This document shows, one piece after another, positions 59,943 to 64,000 of a DNA stretch of 64,000 nucleotides (position 1 is its first letter; each line of letters opens with the position of its first letter). Made by a program: the position numbers and the translations under genes. Origin of the DNA: Epichloe hybrida (Eukaryota > Ascomycota > Sordariomycetes > Hypocreales > Clavicipitaceae); NCBI GenBank assembly GCA_019022495.1, contig JAFEKR010000006.1, positions 2,046,001-2,110,000 on the forward strand, given 5' to 3'. Under the pieces are notes generated by a model, which ran no database searches, was not told the DNA's origin, and saw only the letters and a list, made by a program, of their open reading frames with translations.

Positions 59943-61531
59943 AGGACCGGCAATGCCCGTGATGTGTACGACTTGAAGAAGAGACCCTGAAGACCAAAAC
60001 AAAACGACTATTCACATACTTGATCTTATGAGAGGGCTAGAATTGGAAGGAAGGTTTCCGCATTTCTTCGCGAGATGCCAAAGATACCCTGTCAAGGCTG
60101 CTTTCACTGATACCATTTGTCCATTTCTATTATTGTTGGTTGAGAAAACGGAGAAGCCCGCGGACACATGATATTGTGCCACCAAAAAAAGAAAAAAAAA
60201 CTCGAGAAACCAGCTGTCACGGCCCAAGTTCTCACTAGTAGTACATTGCATTCGCTGTTTCGTTCGATACCCAGTGGAGGAGAAGATAGTAATAACTAAT
60301 ACAACTGAGCATGTTGATTTATATACAACGACCTTGCAATATTTCAGACTCGGTTTGTTTTGCAATACACGATGACTGTTTGATGGTGTTTTAAATTTTC
60401 ACGTGCGCCTATCCGGTTGCTGCACTACTTGAGCTTGGTTTGGAAAGATTCTGCCAGCTTAATTAGCATTCCGGTGCACGAGTTATTATCGTCGGTAGTG
60501 GAGAGACCAAAAGTACGGGGGGGTACATGACGCATCTCTTTCCTAGCAGCGTCTCGGCATTGTTGCATCAGCGTACAGGAACGGTGCTCGCTCGCTCAGC
60601 GTGTACAACGAGGCTATTCTCTTCTCTAGTAACATGCCTCGATGGTGCCACCTTTTCGGTGGTCTAGAGTGGCATGTCGGCTCCTTGGCTTGTAATCCAT
60701 CGCCATCCACCCGGGGTCGGGGTGGATGGATGGATGATGCACGAGGAGTTGACGTATCAGTCAGTGCCCGTCTTGTCAGAGCAAAATGGTTGTAGCATTT
60801 CGCATGGTCTCGAGCACGTAGCATGGATTGAATGAGGGGTGTTGGACCCAGTAGTAACAGTAACGGGTTGGTTAGACGGGGCGCAAAACTTTTACTGACT
60901 GGGCACAATATCGATGGAATCACCATTCTTCACACACACACGATTTGATGGGTGGGCATGGTGCATCAAGAAGGATTATTCACCACTTTCTGAAACTAGG
61001 AGAAAGAGAAGAAGAGAAGACACGTAAGAGGGTATATTTCCAATCAATCCAACTGTATGCACATACATCGCCGTCAAGACCCGTGTGTTCTAAACGCCGA
61101 CTCCGTTGTATTACTCCCAAGGTAAATAGTTGACACGAGGCAATGCCTAGCCCCGCCCCGTGTATATGCGACTGGCTGTTAGATGTTAGGTATCTGAGGA
61201 AAACCCCCAAAGGACGTGTCTAATAACACCTTATATGACGATTGAATTCGCAGCGCTAGAATTATTCCGCTTGGCGAAAAAGGGAAAAAAAAAAAGAAAG
61301 TCGATTCAAACACCATGTTGGACTGAACACGAAAAAAAAAAAGGAGTTGTCGCGTGTCTTATAAGTTGCGATTGATGGGGCTGGTCGTTCATCTGCTTTG
61401 CGAAAAGCCGACTGAGCATGCTTGTGTTTTTGGGCTCAGCCAGCGTCTGTTGTAAATTCAAGGTTTGATGCAAAATGGTATGTTGGTTCTGACATTTAGC
61501 GGATAATGACGACGAGGGTCATGATGAGATT
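59943..61531. other. Intergenic region, no gene seen
   Basis: Convergent 3' ends of the Meu6-like gene (+) and the histidine kinase (-). A-rich runs lie near 60186 and 61288, and GGATGGATGGATG repeats near 60722-60735. No RNA or protein gene was recognised. Confidence 0.5.
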
Positions 61532-64000
61532 TTATGATTCAGTGCTGATGGATGGATTTTTGTACTTGGTGACGAGCTCTTCAATTTTGGGGAGGAGCTC
61601 CGGGATACGGAAAGGCTTCGATATGATGTCGTCCTTGGGAGCCGGGTTAGCGGTTTTCACAACGCAGCTAGTTTCGCGCTTGGGGCTAGATTGCCATGGG
61701 ATGGGAAACTTACCATTCCTGCGGCTTTGGCGCTTTCGATTTGCTCGGGCCGCGCGTATGCTGTGACTGCAATGATGGGAATGTGCGTCACGATAGTACC
61801 TTCTCTCTCAAGTTCGCGGATTTTGCGCGCACACGTCATCCCATCCATCACCGGCATCTCCAGATCCATGAGTATCACCGAAATATCCACTCCGCTCTGC
61901 TCTTGCCCGGCCCAAAATCTCGATTTCTGTAGGGTTTGCAGGGCCTCGTGCCCGTGATTTGCCACAAATGTATTGTTCCCGCAGTGGCGCAGTTGTCTCT
62001 GCAGGACTTTCTGGTTGACAATGTTGTCTTCGACAATGAGCACGTCAAATATTGACCGAGGTGGACCTGATGCTGGATTGCTGCGAGATAGTGATTGATG
62101 GCCTTTTCTCGGCGTTGCTGTTGTTGTTGGTGTTGTTGTTGTTGTTGTTGCCGCCGTCTCGGGTTTCGATGGAGTGGCGCCGGATTTGCGCCCAAGCTTC
62201 AAAGGCCGTGCGAGCTCAGGAGCCGCTGGAGGAGGGTTGACACATTTGCGGCACTGAATGTAGAAGCTGAACTTGCTCCCAATGCCTCTCTTTGACGAAA
62301 CGCCAATTTCGCCGCCCTGCATCTGGGTGAGAATCCGTGAGATGAACAGGCCAAGCCCAGATCCGCCATACTGGACGTGGGTACGTGGTGTGGCTTGTTG
62401 GAAGCGCTGGAATAGCAGCTTCATTTCCTCTTCGGCCAGGCCAGGCCCAGTGTCCTCGACAGAACAGTGTATGTTGATCAGCTCTCCTGTACCCCATTCG
62501 GTCTCGTCATCTATGTCCATGCTTGAATAGCGCAAGGTGTCGGTTTTGTCAAAGTACAAGACGCCCGTCTGTATGATCTCTGATATATCCTTCGACGCAC
62601 TGAGGTTCACAGTAATGTTCCGGCGCTCACGGCCTTGAGTAAACTTGATTGCGTTAGTCATCAGGTTGATCAGGACTTGGCTCAATCGTGAGGGATCCAG
62701 CTTAGCCCAAGTGACCCCGTGTCGCTCAAAGCTCTCGTCGACATTGCACTCGAACTCGATATCATGCGCGACCAACTCGGGTTCAAACATCTTCAAGGCT
62801 GTTTGAACAACCTCGACGGGCTGTGCATCGCCTGGCGTCACGGCGAGTAGGTGCGAATCCAATTTCGACAGTGTCAAGATGTCGTTGACGATGCGCTTCT
62901 GGTGGCTGGCGCAGAGGTTGATGGTGTTCGCCGCATCGAGGCATCCGTCCAACAGTTCTTCCACCTCTCTACTCCCCTCTCCGTGGCCGGTGAAGGACGA
63001 AATGTTGTTGACGATTTGATCGGCACATTGAAGGATCGCTGACAATGGATTGCGCATCTCGTGACTGGTAATGTCAATGAAATTTTCTTGTTGTCTCTTC
63101 AACTCGACTGCCTCCTCGCGACGCTCAGTTTGAACCTTTTCCGCCCACTTCTGCGATGAGATATCGGTGATGCAGCCAAAAATGGACTTCAACGCCCCAT
63201 CAGGTGTCTTCTCGGGAAACGCACTCATCAGAACCCACGTATCAACGGTGTTGCCATTTCTCTGCTGAGAACACTTGAAGCGGAACTCGAGAGAGATGGT
63301 CACTTTTTCGTTGATGAGCTTGGCCCACGCAGCCTCCAGACGCGGCCTGTCCTCGTTTCGAACACTAGTCATCCAGTCGCTCTCGGCATCTTGTGAGCGT
63401 GTGTGTCTCGATATCTGCCACCACATGTCGTTGCAATAATTGATCGTTCCATGTGCATCGGCAATGAACATGCCGACTGGGGCAAACTCGGCCATACGTG
63501 TGAATCTGTACTCGCTTTCGATGGCCTCTTGCGTTCTTTGTATCAACTGCATGGAGAGTTCCTGTCTATCCAGGGCGGCCAAGCGCGCGGCGCGCTGCCC
63601 GCGTCGTATTTCTTCTTCGAAAAGAACAACAGACGCCAATGATGTGGCGAGCTGCCGGGAGAGAAGCTGGACAAAGAGCTGGTAGTCGGCGTCGTAAGGT
63701 CTTCGGGGATTGGCGCCCAGAACAACGAATCCTGCTACGGCTTCCTTGGTTGTGGTGGGAATGACGGGGAACACGACGACAGTCGTGCATGGATGGCCGC
63801 ATCCTCGCCAGTCGATGTCTTTCAGCAAATTTTCCGGCAATGTGCCTTCGTCCTCTGAAAGGACGATGGGTACGCCTCCCATGGACAAGCTTTGGCGCAT
63901 ATAAGGAGCAAATCCGTCATCAGATGACTTCAAGTCTAGCGTAGCAGGGGCGACCGCATGGTCGGCCGGGATCCCGACGGATCCTTCGAGAGAGAATTGT
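61532..64000 (-). CDS. Hybrid histidine kinase, N terminus outside the window
   Basis: Two-component signalling kinase that autophosphorylates on His and passes phosphate to its own receiver domain. The visible exons on the minus strand are 61714-64000 (open at the window edge) and 61532-61633 (intron 80 bp), about 796 aa. Order: GAF-like end (FVVLGANPRRPYDADYQLFV), PAS domain (RMAEFAPVGMFIADAHGTIN), H-box (IDITSHEMRNPLSAIL), ATPase N box (LINLMTNAIKFTQ), G boxes (VEDTGPGL, GGSGLGLFISRIL), a Thr-rich linker, and a receiver (DVLIVEDNIVNQKVL, phosphoacceptor VILMDLEMPVMDG). The small last exon supplies the conserved Lys (ISKPFRIPELL). All catalytic residues are present. The reading frame continues past 64000. 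Confidence 0.94.

Noticed and set aside
61657..61713. Extension of the histidine kinase exon to an early stop
   Set aside because: It lacks the conserved receiver Lys. A good GTAAGT donor at 61713 and the acceptor at 61634 join to ISKPF in phase.
1..64000. CRISPR arrays, operons or bacterial-type promoters
   Set aside because: The window is clearly eukaryotic; the tandem repeats found have no spacer structure.
1..64000. tRNA, rRNA or snRNA genes
   Set aside because: No cloverleaf with matching A and B boxes or rRNA sequence was recognised by eye; a covariance-model scan would settle it.

Overview
The window is from a filamentous ascomycete, most likely a Sordariomycete of the Hypocreales type. 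The signs are compact intron-split genes (introns about 50-110 bp, GT..AG), a fused HIS4, a FunK1-type kinase, and long AT-rich blocks in which CpA/TpG is scarce and TpA abundant, the mark of repeat-induced point mutation (RIP). Placement below class is inference. Exon borders were set by eye from splice sites, reading phase and family conservation.

Layout: (1) 1-9370, AT-rich transposon graveyard: part of an unclassified repeat, hAT-like debris, a Ty3/gypsy chromovirus relic between 217-bp direct repeats, and the 3' end of a Tc1/mariner element. (2) 9371-26613, GC-normal gene island: lipin (+), HIS4 (-), TAF9 (+), mitochondrial processing peptidase beta (-), a GH36/Sip1-type glycosidase (-) and a FunK1 kinase with one in-frame stop (-). 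(3) 26614-47128, one 20.5-kb nest that can be peeled apart: a ~1.9-kb mariner (38-bp perfect terminal inverted repeats) split by an 18.6-kb gypsy with perfect 5-bp target duplication, itself split by a 2.85-kb insertion with 14-bp target duplication and by a 5.3-kb hAT transposon inside the integrase frame. (4) 47129-64000, second gene island: NAA40/Nat4 acetyltransferase (-), mitochondrial ribosomal protein bL36m (-), an uncharacterised 716-aa fungal protein (-), a gene-poor 5.7-kb stretch with short repeats, a PH-domain Meu6-like protein (+) and the 3' part of a hybrid histidine kinase (-).

The genes are mostly housekeeping: phospholipid synthesis, histidine synthesis, transcription initiation, mitochondrial import, mitochondrial translation and histone acetylation. 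They do not form a pathway cluster; HIS4 and TAF9 share a 469-bp divergent promoter. The most unusual features are structural. The same 38-bp mariner terminus sits exactly at all three AT-rich/GC-rich borders seen here, the mariner and gypsy catalytic aspartates have become asparagines in the way RIP predicts, and the youngest hAT insertion is visibly less damaged than its hosts. I did not find a convincing new biological system; the best candidates for a second look are the border-forming mariner, the single-stop FunK1 gene and the unexplained 3.4 kb inside the larger gypsy.
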